The notes beneath the pieces were generated by a model, which worked only from the letters and a program-made list of their open reading frames with translations, had not been told where the DNA came from and made no database searches. 64,000 bases of DNA from Rosa chinensis (Eukaryota; Streptophyta; Magnoliopsida; Rosales; Rosaceae): assembly GCF_002994745.2 (NCBI RefSeq), contig NC_037088.1, positions 45,314,911 through 45,378,910 on the forward strand, in the 5' to 3' direction. The position numbers and the translations under genes were made by a program. The stretch's first letter is position 1. Each line of letters starts with the position of its first letter. This document shows positions 47,272-57,990 of the stretch, piece after piece.

Positions 47272-47580
47272 GTTGTGGAAAATGTTTTGGGATGGTAAAG
47301 AGTTCAGTTTTAGATTGAAGTAAGCTTAATGGTCAAATTTGGTGGAAGAAGAAAAGAACAGAGAGGAGGAGGAGAAGGCTGAAGAGCAGGGACATGGTGG
47401 AAGAAGAAAGAGGTAAAAAGAAAAAATAAAAAAAGAGAGGAAAAAAAAATTGAAAAACAGTAAATGAGTGTAGAAAAGACATTCTAATGTGGAAATGACT
47501 GCCACGTCAGCAAGATAACGGAGCTTCTGACGGAGGCTTGATGGCAAGAACCAATTGGGTGAAATTAGAGAGTTTAGGGA
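46672..47580. other. Intergenic, no gene recognised
   Basis: AT-rich. At 47070-47230 the phrase 'gtcctcaaagtggtaaaa' recurs about seven times with variation. A (TA)n tract lies at 47248-47268. The 73-codon minus ORF at 47326-47547 has no recognised domain. Confidence 0.5.
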
Positions 47581-47656
47581 GTTTCTAGGTGAAATTGAAA
47601 AGTGAGGGACTGAAACGTCGAGACCCTATAAGTATAGAGAGTAAACAGTATTTTGT

Positions 47657-47705
<49 letters not shown>

Positions 47706-47778
47706 TCTAGGTGAAATTGAAAAGTGAGGGACTGAAACGTCGAGACCCTATAAGTATAGAGAGTAAACAGTATTTTGT

Positions 47779-47830
<52 letters not shown>
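47581..47830. repeat. Tandem duplication of 122 bp ending in (TA)n
   Basis: gtttctaggtgaaattgaaa to cagtattttgtctta followed by TA repeats is present twice, at 47581-47702 and 47703-47830, nearly identical outside the TA length. Confidence 0.9.
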
Positions 47831-47834
<4 letters not shown>

Positions 47835-48231
47835 CTTTCCACTAAGAGATCCCTTTTTTTAGTTTTTTCTAGGGATATGGCATTAGACTAACTTTTCATC
47901 ATATTTTTGCATCTTAACCGTTCAGTTTTTAGGTTCTAATGTGTAGATCGTTTCTGCAAATTTTCAGTCAAATTGATTATCATTAAGGCATTCAAAAAAG
48001 CAACTTAAGATTATAAGTATGAACGGTTCAAGTTTGACATATTTGGTTCATCTATTGATTTAATCTAGTTTGATACCTTAACGATCACATATTTGGCTGA
48101 AAATTTGCAGAAATGATCTACACATTAGAACCTAAAAACTGAACGGTTGTGATGCTGAAATGTAATCGAAAAGTTGGTCTAATGCCATATCCTTAGAAAA
48201 TACCAAAAAAAGAGATCCCTTAGTTGAAGGG

Positions 48232-48233
<2 letters not shown>
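47831..48233. mobile_element. Foldback MITE, about 400 bp
   Basis: Two arms of about 160 bp are inverted copies (aaccgttcagtttttaggtt and aacctaaaaactgaacggtt, and so on). The ends (gggtctttccactaagagat / gacccttcaactaagggat) sit in TA microsatellites. No coding capacity. Confidence 0.88.
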
Positions 48234-48266
<33 letters not shown>

Positions 48267-48940
48267 TATTGAATTGTAGAAAGCTTAAGAAGTTTGATCA
48301 TACTTTGAAATATCTTAAATATACTAAATGAATCACTTTGGTAAGAAATTTGATCATATCTTGAAATTATTTCAAACAAGAATTTATTCATGTTGTGTTT
48401 CTCTTAATCGATCTGAATCATTTATCACATGAGTTTTTATTAAAATCAAGATTTAGACAATTTAATTTAGTGTGCATGTCTAAACACTGGTATACATTTA
48501 ATAATATATAAATAATTACAAATTAATCACTTTGTACCTCAATTTCATATTCCCTTAAATATCTTGTTGAAGTTACAAATTAACAATGTGTGTGTATCTT
48601 TTTGTTGTTGGACGAATAAAAATGTGCATTGGTGGTATGGTATGATCAGTCCATTGTATTACCCTACAAGATCTTTAAAAATATGAAACTTGTCCACTAG
48701 CTCACCGCCAGATCACAGAGGCAATCACATGAGGCTAGACCTTTCAAGCTTTCACGAATGTACACGTACATTTGGCTGTGGAACCCAAGCATGGTAGGAT
48801 CCGATGTTGCATCTGATTGGAAATAGTTGTGGGAAACTCGAAATTGCTAAACCATAGTTTATCTCTATTTTAGATTGAACCGATCTGAGAGAAAAAAACG
48901 TTCTGCGGTACATAAATATAGTCAATTTATCGGAGCAATC
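48234..48940. other. Intergenic, no gene recognised
   Basis: AT-rich sequence with a (TA)n tract at 48236-48262. The 98-codon minus ORF at 48752-49048 straddles the LINE junction and is not a gene. Confidence 0.55.
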
Positions 48941-48957
48941 ATATTTACCGAACTTAA

Positions 48958-51239
48958 TCAGTGAGATTTTCCTTTTTGGTGCGTGGCAAGCCTCGCGGTC
49001 TTGTGATTCCGAGTAGAGGTTTGAGACAGGGGGATCCGTTATCTCCATATTTATTTCTCATCGGGGCTGAAGGTTTTTCGGCTTTACTTCGACAGAAGCA
49101 AGCTTCTGGTCTCCTTCCTGGTATTGCAGTTTGCAATGAGTCTCCTTCAGTTAATCACTTACTATTTGCGGATGATAGTATTCTTTATGCTCATGCTTCT
49201 TTGGAAGATTGCTATGAGATACAAGATATTATTGAGACATATGGGAGAGCTTCGGGTCAGTTGGTCAACTTTGATAAGAGTTCTGTTGTGTTTAGCAAGA
49301 ATGTACTTGTCTCAATGCAGGAGGAAGTTTCTAGTTTCTTGGGGGTGGAGGTTGTGGATTCACATGAGAAATATCTAGGACTGCCTACTTATGTTGGGAG
49401 GAAGAAAACGGCTACTTTCCATTACATTAAGGAGAATTTGGCTAAGAAGGTTGCTACCTGGCAAGGGAAATTGTTAAGTGGAGCAGGTAAGGATATATTA
49501 ATAAGAGTGGTGGCTCAAGCCTTACCTACTTATGCGATGAGTGTTTTTCGGTTGACACAGAATTTTTGTGAAGATTTGGAGCAGATGTCTGCACGCTTTT
49601 GGTGGGGTAGTACGGAAGATAAAAGAAAAATTCATTGGAAAACCTGGAAAGCTTTGTGCAACCCTAAGGAGGAGGGAGGGCTAGGCTTTCGTAGTTTATC
49701 TGATTTCAATTCGTGTGATTAATAACCCTCATTCTTTGATTGCCCGGATTTACAAGGCAAAATATTTTCCAAACGATTCTTTTTGGAATGTGGAGCCTCA
49801 TCCATCTCCCTCTTTCTCTTGGAGAAGCATCTTCTCTACAAGGGATTTACTACGAAAGGGTACTTTTTGGCAGATTGGTAATGGCACAGTTGTTAATGTG
49901 TGGACTGATTCTTGGTTGCCTGGTGTACCAAACTATAGACCTAATATGGATAATGCAGCGTTTTCTACTATTAGCTTGGTGAGTGACTTGATAAGTCAAA
50001 CAGGTGTCTGGAATTCTACTTTGATTCATGATCGCTTTCCGGTAGAGGAAGCAGAGGTGATATTATCTATTCCATTATCTTCAAGAGAGGTTAATGACCG
50101 AGCCGTATGGAGCCTTGAAAAAAATGGAAAATTCACTGTCAAAACCACTTATCAGTTCTCTTTCTCTACTTCTTCTGCTAGAAACCCTTTTGAGCTGCTG
50201 GTTGGTATGAGTTTTTGGAAGAAGTTGTGGGGTGTGTTAATTCCTAATTCAGCTAAAGTCCACATTTGGAAAATCTGTCATGACATACTTCCATCAATGG
50301 AGCGATTGGTGTCCAAGAGGGTTGTCTTGGAGACATTGGTTTGTCCACTTTGTTCTAATGTTGTTGAATCTACCATTCATTTATGCCGTGATTGTCCCTT
50401 CACTAAACAATTGCTGCAGACAAATGGTGTTGCGTTCCAGGTATGTTATAATCCTCATGCTATGCTCTACAATGCCTTGGAGTGGCTTAGCTTTTGTGCT
50501 AGCGAATTGTCATTGCAGTCTTTTGGTGAGTTGATGTTTTTATTGTGGAAAGTGTGGAAGGAACGTAATTGTAGAGTATGGGAACACAAAAGTAAGCTAG
50601 TTAATGATGTTATGCTTATGGCAGTATCCAGGCTGCAAGCTTTTCGCTTTCACAATGTCCAATCTAAAGCTCACGGAGTGAGGACTGGGAGATTGGTTAG
50701 GTGGAAGGCTCCTCCTGTGGGGTGGTTTAAGGTTAATGTGGATGGCTCATATAATCATACAACAAGGAGGGGTAGTTGTGGATTTGTTGTTAGAGACTTT
50801 CAAGACTCTATGCTTGCTGGAGGGGGTAAGTCCTTATCGGGGTTGCTATCTCCAGAGCACGCAGAGGTTGTGGCTTGCAAAACTGCGAATCAGTTTATTG
50901 TGGAGAATGATTTCTTTCCAGTCCTTTTGGAGACTGATTCTCAGGTAGTTGAAAGGCAATTGGCTGTCAGGGATGGTTATAATACTTCCATCCTGGGACG
51001 AATTTACGATGACATAGGAGTCATCTTGGAGCATCATGCCAATTTGCAGGTGGTCCATACCAAAAGGAGTGCCAACAAGGTGGCTCATCTTATGGCAGCT
51101 TATTCCAGCTCTCTCTCTCTGCAGAAATTTTTTATTTTTCATCTCCTTCTTTCCTACAAGCTACACTTGCAGCTGATGCTTGTATCATTAAGCTTTCGTT
51201 TTCATCAATAAAAGTATGACCTCCTTTCCCTCAAAAAAA
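48958..51239 (+). mobile_element. 5'-truncated LINE with target-site duplication
   Basis: Flanked by atatttaccgaacttaa at 48941-48957 and 51240-51256 (the first base is shared with the poly(A)). The 3' end is AATAAA (about 51207) followed by an A run at 51233-51240. The body codes for the end of RT, zf-RVT and RNase H in two frames (48961-49722, 49715-51211). The perfect duplication and long open frames indicate a fairly recent insertion. Confidence 0.95.
48961..51211 (+). pseudogene. LINE ORF2 C-terminal part: RT, zf-RVT, RNase H
   Basis: First frame, 48961-49722: GLRQGDPLSPYLF and the RT box FADDS (FADD at 49165-49176), then YLGLPTYVGRKK and GGLGFRSLSDFN. A deletion of about 30 bp near 49713 removes the usual LLAKQGW-type residues and shifts the frame. 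Second frame, 49715-51211: INNPHSLIARIYKAKYFP, the zf-RVT motif CPLC...HLCRDCPF near 50345, and an RNase H domain (VNVDGSYNH, PEHAEVVACKTA, LLETDSQVVE, ANKVAHLMA) to the stop at 51211. The endonuclease and N-terminal RT were never inserted (5' truncation), so it cannot move alone. Confidence 0.9.
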
Positions 51240-51256
51240 ATATTTACCGAACTTAA

Positions 51257-51922
51257 ATTAAAGTTTGAGATTTTCTTAAAGATAAGATTTAACAATGAAT
51301 GAATAACATCATTCATTTTTTTATTTATTATTGAAATGGAGCTGGTGCGGCTATCTTCTAAGGCTTGATTAATGAAATTGCAGAATACAAGGCAGGGCGT
51401 AGAGTCTGAATCTCAAATTACAATAAGCATAAAAAGAACATCTTGAAATAATAACAGGATTCTCCACAAAACCTATTTATTCTAACAAACACTAATTAGT
51501 AAAGAGGTATTAGCAAATATAAAGTTGAAGTGTTCATGAGTTTCATAGTGAACTGTCATTGACTTGTGTTGGAGTTCATCAGTTTAACTCATGATTTTGT
51601 CCTGCTAAAGTGATACGCTAAGGACAGCACACAATTTAACCCTGCAAATGTAGTTGTTAGTATAGAATAAGTATGGATCGTTTAAGCCGGAGATTGAAGG
51701 TACATTTGTAATTGCAAAAATAAATAAATAATTAACAAAATTAAAAAATATTATATTTACAAAAATAAAACAAAGAATAGAAATATATACAAGTAAACAC
51801 AAAAAGGGGTTTTTTAGGATTTTAAAATAATAAAAAATTAAAATAAATAAAATAAAGAAAATGTAAAAATATATATACAAGGGTGGAACGCAAGGAACAA
51901 AGATCAAAACCACATTCATATG
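51257..51922. other. Intergenic, no gene recognised
   Basis: Very AT-rich. The 104-codon minus ORF at 51605-51919 is low-complexity and is not supported as a gene. Confidence 0.55.
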
Positions 51923-52324
51923 AATGAAATTGGATTGAATACTTGTTACTCCTCAAACTTTTGCCTGAAAAACAGTTTAGTCCCTCGCCTTTCAAATTAA
52001 ACTGGATAGTCCTTATTCTTTCAAATTCTCACACAACCGGTCCAAAACAGGTCTAAAATGACTATTCTACCCCCAAGATCCTTTTTTTTATTTTTTTCTC
52101 TCTTTTTTTTTCAATTTCTCTCTCTTTTTTTATTTATTTTTTCTACTTTTCTCTCTTTCTCCCTCTCCACAAATCGATCTTCTCTCTCTTTTTTCAATTT
52201 CTTTCTGCTTTTCTCTCTCTCCCTCTCCACAGATCGATCTTCTCTCTCTTTTTTCAATTTCTTGTCGCAAATACATAATTTAATAGGCCCAAACATACTG
52301 TGATAACCAGCATCATGAAAATAC

Positions 52325-52590
52325 CTTCATCATCGAAGGCACGGACTTGAAGAGTGGCAAGCCCATCTAAGTCAAGTTTAACATAATTATGAAATATCTG
52401 GATTTTGGAAAATTTGTCGATAAAAACTTTGCACCGAATCACAACTCCAATATTTACGTCAGTAGCATAAACAACAGTCTCCTTCCTACCACTATAAGAA
52501 GCAACTGATCTCAACCGCGCACTCGTTGAGCAATGACTAGTTGAATTATATTCAGGCAGAACAGAGAGAATATCGTGATGATCCCATGAC
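52325..52590 (-). pseudogene. Captured exon of nuclear pore protein GP210/NUP210
   Basis: On the minus strand the exon is preceded by ...attgttgcag and followed by gtattttc, so both splice sites are kept. It encodes WDHHDILSVLPEYNSTSHCS, SGRKETVVYATDVN and IQIFHNYVKLDLDGLATLQV ending RAFDDEG. I recognise this as the N-terminal part of plant GP210, a membrane nucleoporin of about 1900 aa. The ORF containing it (52254-52703) reads into intron sequence on both sides. It is a fragment, not a working gene, but could be transcribed from the TIR. Confidence 0.8.
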
Positions 52591-53062
52591 CTGCAACAAT
52601 TAATATTGAATTTAGGGAAACGAAAAATATCAACAGTAATGTATATCTTCCAAGCACTGGTCAAACATAAGGGCAAGGAAAATACAGCTTCATGAAACGA
52701 CATTGAAAGGTTTGTTACTTGTCTGAATACCAGAGGAAATCGAATTACATTTCAATCACAAAACCGAAATCAAATATCCAGACGAGAGGAAATATTCCTC
52801 ATAGGGTTCAATATTTCTACTCTTATTTAATATTTTTTCAAAAAATTCTCACTGACCAAACAGAGCTTCGTGGTTTGTCAATCTGATCAAAAGGTTATCA
52901 ATCCCAAACTCAAAAGGAGCAAGTAAAACACAGCTTCATGAAACTACATCAAAAGCTTTCCTACTTTCTTGTCGAAAACTAGTTGCATGGCAATTTCAAG
53001 TTTTGTGTTGTAAGCTTTTACGATCCTACCAGATTACAAACAAAGAGAGAGAAATTGCCACC

Positions 53063-53317
53063 TCACTGCTTCCGATCATCGCTTTCTTTCTCCGGATTCA
53101 GCTGAAGCTTATTGTTCTTCTGTGTAGTACTAGTACTAGAAGCTGAAGCCGAGCTAGTTGGAGCCAAAGAAGGCGGTGGATATTTGACTGAGTTGGTGGT
53201 TGGGTTCATCAGAGTAGTCGTCGGAGGCGGCGGTGCTGCTGAGCCGGTTGAGGGAGTTGAATCGAAAGATGAGGGTGAGGAAGACAAAGACCCGTTTAGT
53301 GGCGAGGGTGGGGAGAA
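53063..53317 (-). pseudogene. Second captured coding-like fragment, origin unknown
   Basis: Open from inside the TIR to a stop at 53063. The part outside the TIR encodes a Pro/Ser/Thr-rich, probably disordered sequence (STGSAAPPPPTTTLMNPTTN, NKLQLNPEKESDDRKQ). Base composition and codon usage differ from the AT-rich flanks. I do not recognise the source gene. Confidence 0.5.
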
Positions 53318-53599
53318 AAGCAGAAAGAAGTTGAAAAAAGAGAGAGAAGATCGATCTGTGGAGAGGGAGAGAGAGAAAAGCAGAAAAAATAAATAAAAAA
53401 AGAGAGAAATTGAAAAAAGAGAGAGAAAAAAATAAAAAAAGGATCTTGGGGGTAGAATAGTCATTTTAGACCTGTTTTGGACCAGTTTTGTGAGAATTTG
53501 AAAGAATAAGGACTATCCAGTTTAATTTGAAATGCGAGAGACTAAACTGTTTTTCAGGCAAAAGTTTGAGGAGTAACAAGTATTTAATCCAATGAAATT

Positions 53600-55100
53600 C
53601 AATCACAACTCCTATAGTTGATTTTCCATGTCATGAGAAAGAAGTTGACCATGTGAAACCTTAGTAAGCAAACGATTTCCCATATTTTACTTTCCTTGAA
53701 TAATTAATCTAAGTGAAAGCACATAAATTAATCATATTGAACATGCAATCATAGTCTAGAAAACTAGCTACTCAAGAACACATTCAATGCATGAAAAACA
53801 AAGAAAGGATGTCAACCAAAGTGCACAACCTAGTATGAAAAAATTCATCTATTTGCAATCCTTCTTAATTGATTTCGACTTTTGTCCAAAGCCTTTACTA
53901 CTTATGAAATAGGTTCACAAAACTATTAGGTGAATTGTTTACCTAAATCTAGCTCCAATTACGTGCATATATCCTAAGTTGGCCACCAAAAAACACATAC
54001 ATATAAAAGTTTTCTATAAAACAAAATCAATCAAGCAATCTCACATAAGCAACATAGAAATCAACATAAAGAAATCACAACTTTATTTCAAAACATATAA
54101 ACGGGCTTTAAACTTTGCCTTTAACGTCATGTTAACTAGAATTCATAACTCTACGAATCAAACAAAGGAAAACATAAGAAAGTATGAAATACACCATGAA
54201 AAATGGATGACAAGTCTTGAGATGAAGAACTTGAAGATCCTTAAAAGCAAGCAATCTTCTAAGAACGACACAAGGGTGGATGGCGGCTAGGATCTTGATG
54301 TATTGCATGACTTCTTCTCCTCCTTGATTGAGACGCAGAGTTTCTGAAGACTAGAGAATGGAGAGAACTTTTTTCTGTTGTTTATTTTCTGAGGGAGAGA
54401 GGTGTGTGAAGTGGTGTGGTCGATGCTCCTATTTATAGGAGGATGACAACTTAGTCTCCAAATCTTCAAGATTGATCCACACAGCATTAGCCAATCAGAT
54501 AATTCCACGTCAGTTTTGCTATGTCATCCAACCAATGAGAAGTCTCCAATTTAACACATTGATTTAGGGAGATTAACTTTGCATTAATTGCATAATTATT
54601 TTCTGATTTATCTCCTCAATTTCGGCCAAGGATGGAGTGTGGAGCTCAAGGAATGTATCTGGACCTATTTTTAACCTTTTTGCTTGTTGTAATCTCTTGA
54701 ATTTCTCCAATATAAGTTCAAAACGTCACTTTCTTCAATTTTCTTTTATTTTCATGGAAAATCATATATTTATCCCCAAAAATTACTTCTTTTACCTCCA
54801 AGACCCCTATAATATCTAGGGTTCTTCATATTGCCTAAAATTCCCAAGTATTCTAGAAGAATCTTGAGTTTTGAGTCATCTTGAAGCCACATGGTCTCCT
54901 AGTGCCCTCAGGTTTCCTAGCCTCATCAGGATTCCTACTTTGACTGAGATTCCTAGTCGGACCAGGAATACTCCATTTCTTTATTTCAACTCATTTCTGC
55001 ATCCCTTGTGCCTTGCCTTTGTCTTTTCCAAAGTCTCACATCCTTCTCATGTGTCTTTAAGCTTATTTCATTGTCATTTTCTCTGATATACCTAGAAAAT
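53600..55100 (-). other. Possible LTR-like or promoter-bearing repeat
   Basis: No protein gene seen. On the minus strand a clear TATA box (tcctataaataggagc, about 54425-54440) has inverted CCAAT motifs upstream (about 54490 and 54530) and a leader rich in ctctctccctcag downstream. This layout resembles the core of a long LTR, but I could not find its ends or a second copy. Confidence 0.35.
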
Positions 55101-56767
55101 AGAAAATAAATTAAAAATGATTAAGTAGAAGAAATAACTAAGCAAAATATGAGGAAATAACATTTAAAACATCGCATTAAAATGTTTCTATAAAAAAGTT
55201 GGCCAGATCGAACTAAACTCGTGAGTCATGACTTTTTGTGTTCGTGTCATAATTTTATAATGCATCACCATTTCCTTCCTAATGATGTTTTCATTGAAGC
55301 ATCCAAAACCTTTAGTTCTTTTATTAGTTTACGTCGATCCTAAAAACTAATGCATTTCTCACCACCTATATCTAATAGTTTATATTAGCCATGCAGCCAT
55401 GCAATTGAGAGTAATGCCATTTCCTCATTGTCTCTCTTTTTATTTTGCTACATTCCATTATTATAGTATATTTTTGTTAACATTACTCCTGTAAGATGAT
55501 GTTTAGGATAATATATTCTTACGGAAAAAGAGAGATAATAATAAACAGGGATCATTCATGTATGAAAGTTCAAGTACCAAGAGAGATATAGTAAAGTATG
55601 TGATGCAAAAGAAAATTGATTCATATATAGTAATAATCGATCTATAATATAAAAGTTGGCGATTCACTAGTACGAATATCACATTTCAAGATAGTACGTA
55701 CTTCATGCTTGTATACTAATTAAGTTGGAAATGATGTTGATTATGAGGTTCGCTGCTAGTTACTAGCTAGTTGGTCAAGCTAGTCTAAAAATTTACTATA
55801 GTATTAGAGCATGCTATCCTTCTTATTCTTTTTTTTTTAAAATTTTTTTTTTTTTTTAAAGTTGGGAGGCTGAATCCTCAACTTAGGGCATACTATTCAA
55901 GTATTCATAGAACCGATTAATTGCCAAATTACAAGACATGTTTTTTTTTTTTTTTTGAAATCTACAAGACAAGTTGTTATGTAAATCAAATTAATCTTCT
56001 ATAATCATTATCTATTCACATTCCCTAGGATACATATATAACTTCCACCAAAATTGAGTAGTAATTTTTCTTATTAACAAAACTTGATCATTTAAAATAT
56101 TTTTTAAGCGCAAGTAAGTAGCTGTTCGTGTATTTAGTTATGCGATAGGTGAGTTAAGGTTCTGAACCCAATTTGTTTCGGCACACTTCGGATTTTTGTG
56201 TTCACTATATTGTGATATGGGTGTGAGGTTTGGTTGTCGGCTTCGGATGATGGTGGTGGTGGATGTTGGAGTGGTGGTTCGCATGACTGAGATGTTCATG
56301 TCGGCATAGGCTGGTTGGGCCTTGCCTTAGTGGATCTGCTGGGCATGATTTCTTTTCAATGGGTAGCCTGTCCTTTTAATATTACCCTAGTTCCATGATC
56401 CATACTTTTTGTTATTACTCCATTATGAGTTTATGATTGGTTTTAAAGGTGAAATTGGATAGGTATTAACTCGTACTGTTTTGGCCTAGGAGGCATTATC
56501 TGAGAAGCTCCAAAATTTCATTTGATGTGTTGGCACGGTAACATCTAATTTTAGGCATCAATATGATTTGATAATAAATAAATAAAAAACATCACTATGG
56601 TGTTCAATAATTCTTATTTTTTTGACTTATATTGTCAAGAAATATAAATAATGTTCAACATTGCTCGCTTTTAGATTTTCCATCTACTTCTTTGCTAATG
56701 ACATGACGCATACATGTTTGCCTCAACTCTGACCGCTAATTTTGATCAATGATAAGGCGTCGAGCTC
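55101..56767. other. Intergenic, no gene recognised
   Basis: AT-rich, with T runs at 55830-55860 and 55940-55956 that could be tails of old minus-strand retro-insertions; no bodies identified. Confidence 0.5.
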
Positions 56768-56783
56768 TACTTGAGCAAATACT

Positions 56784-57454
56784 TTTTTTTTTTTGTAGTT
56801 TGTGAAATTTATTAAAGAAAAGAATGTTACAAAGAGAAAGGAGGTAGGACAGGCAAAAGAAGCGCCGCTAGCCTCCTAACAAAAGAAAACAAATTAACGA
56901 AAACGAAAATTAGGAAGACCTAAATGGTCCCTATTACAATGACTCATAAAAAATCAGGAGTTGAATCCCACCAAGTAAAGCCATCTGATGAAGCACCATA
57001 GTTGGCAAGGGCATCAGCAGCTTGATTGCCTTCACGAAAGATATGGCTAGATTTGAAATGCATTTGAGAGATACGATGCAAGCAATTGCTCCACTGCACA
57101 CGAAGCCTCCAAGGCACCAGATGAGGAAAACGGAGAAAAATAAGTATAAGGGAAGAATCCACCTCTAACCATACATACTTCCAATCTCTAACCCAAGCTA
57201 GTTCAATAGCCTTAATGACCGCCATGACCTCTGCAGCCACAGAACTAGGGATATCAAGAGTAGAAGAGAAAGCACCTATAACCAAGCCTTTGTAGTCTCT
57301 ATAAACACCACCATAGCCAGCCTGGTTGGAGTCCAATTTCCATGCACCATCAGTATTAACTTTGATCCAACCAAAAGGGGGGTTAACCAGTTTACTTCAA
57401 TAATTCGAGAGGCCCGACGAGGTTTGCATATAGCGCCCATTCTTTTAACCAGTT
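56784..57454 (-). mobile_element. 5'-truncated LINE with RNase H domain and target-site duplication
   Basis: Perfect 16-bp duplication tacttgagcaaatact at 56768-56783 and 57455-57470. The poly(A) tail is the T run at 56783-56796. The ORF at 56944-57336 (130 codons) encodes DSNQAGYGGVYRDYKGLVIG, VAAEVMAVIKAIELAW, LEVDSSLILIFL and NQAADALANYGAS, an intact RNase H-like domain. It aligns over its length with 1890-2330 of the LINE at the window start, so they are the same family. The sequence ttaaccagtttactt occurs both at 57383 and at the 5' junction (57445), perhaps from template switching. Confidence 0.95.
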
Positions 57455-57470
57455 TACTTGAGCAAATACT

Positions 57471-57990
57471 TGTTTCTACATTCTCTCATGCTAAAAGCTT
57501 TCGTTGTTCTTGCATCTAGTAAGTCCACATTTTTTTAATGGACACAAAATCGGTATCCCACGCATGCCACCCACAGCCGTAGACATTACTAAAACTAAGA
57601 GAAGAAAGTTTGAGACGAAGCGGTCATGACACGTGACACATTTGACTCACATAATGTGTGCACGAACAACAATATCCTCCCCAAAATACCCCTTGTGTTT
57701 ATACTAAAAACTAAAAGTACCCTCATCGCCTTTAAACTTGTACACAGGGCGTGCTCTAATTGGCTGATACTCCGTGCTTGATTGAAGACCTCCTCACAGA
57801 GAGTCAAAAGCGGCATCAGCGTCTCTTTAAAAGCCAGAGCTTCAGAATTCCGACGATTTCAAAAAGCAAAAAACCAAAAAATCCAAACGGCACGAAAATC
57901 CGAACGTTATTCTTCTTCTTCATCTCAATTGCCACCATGAATGTCTAACCCACCTTGGCGGCTCCACATTTTTCAAATTCCAAAAAAGTG
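57471..57990 (+). promoter_or_regulatory. GEN1: Upstream region and 5' leader of GEN1
   Basis: About 520 bp between the LINE insertion and the GEN1 ATG. No classical TATA box; 'tctctttaaaag' at about 57819 is the nearest candidate. A C/T-rich leader (ttattcttcttcttcatctc) lies at 57907-57926. A short upstream ATG (57937) opens a three-codon ORF. Confidence 0.45.

Larger units (their letters stand above)
51932..53590. mobile_element. Pack-MULE (Mutator-like TIR element with captured gene pieces), 1659 bp
   Basis: Inverted terminal repeats of about 270-330 bp, 51932-52260 and 53318-53590, are nearly identical by eye (GGATTGAATACTTGTTACTCC / GGATTAAATACTTGTTACTCC). The left one carries a small internal tandem duplication. 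A perfect 9-bp target duplication aatgaaatt lies at 51923-51931 and 53591-53599. No transposase. Between the ends lie an exon of nucleoporin GP210 with its splice sites (52325-52590) and a second gene-like piece (53063-53317). Confidence 0.93.

Noticed and set aside
57955..57990. Longer GEN1 N-terminus starting before 57991
   Set aside because: The frame is open but the upstream start would be TTG; the first ATG in frame, at 57991, gives the conserved MGVGGKFWDLL start.
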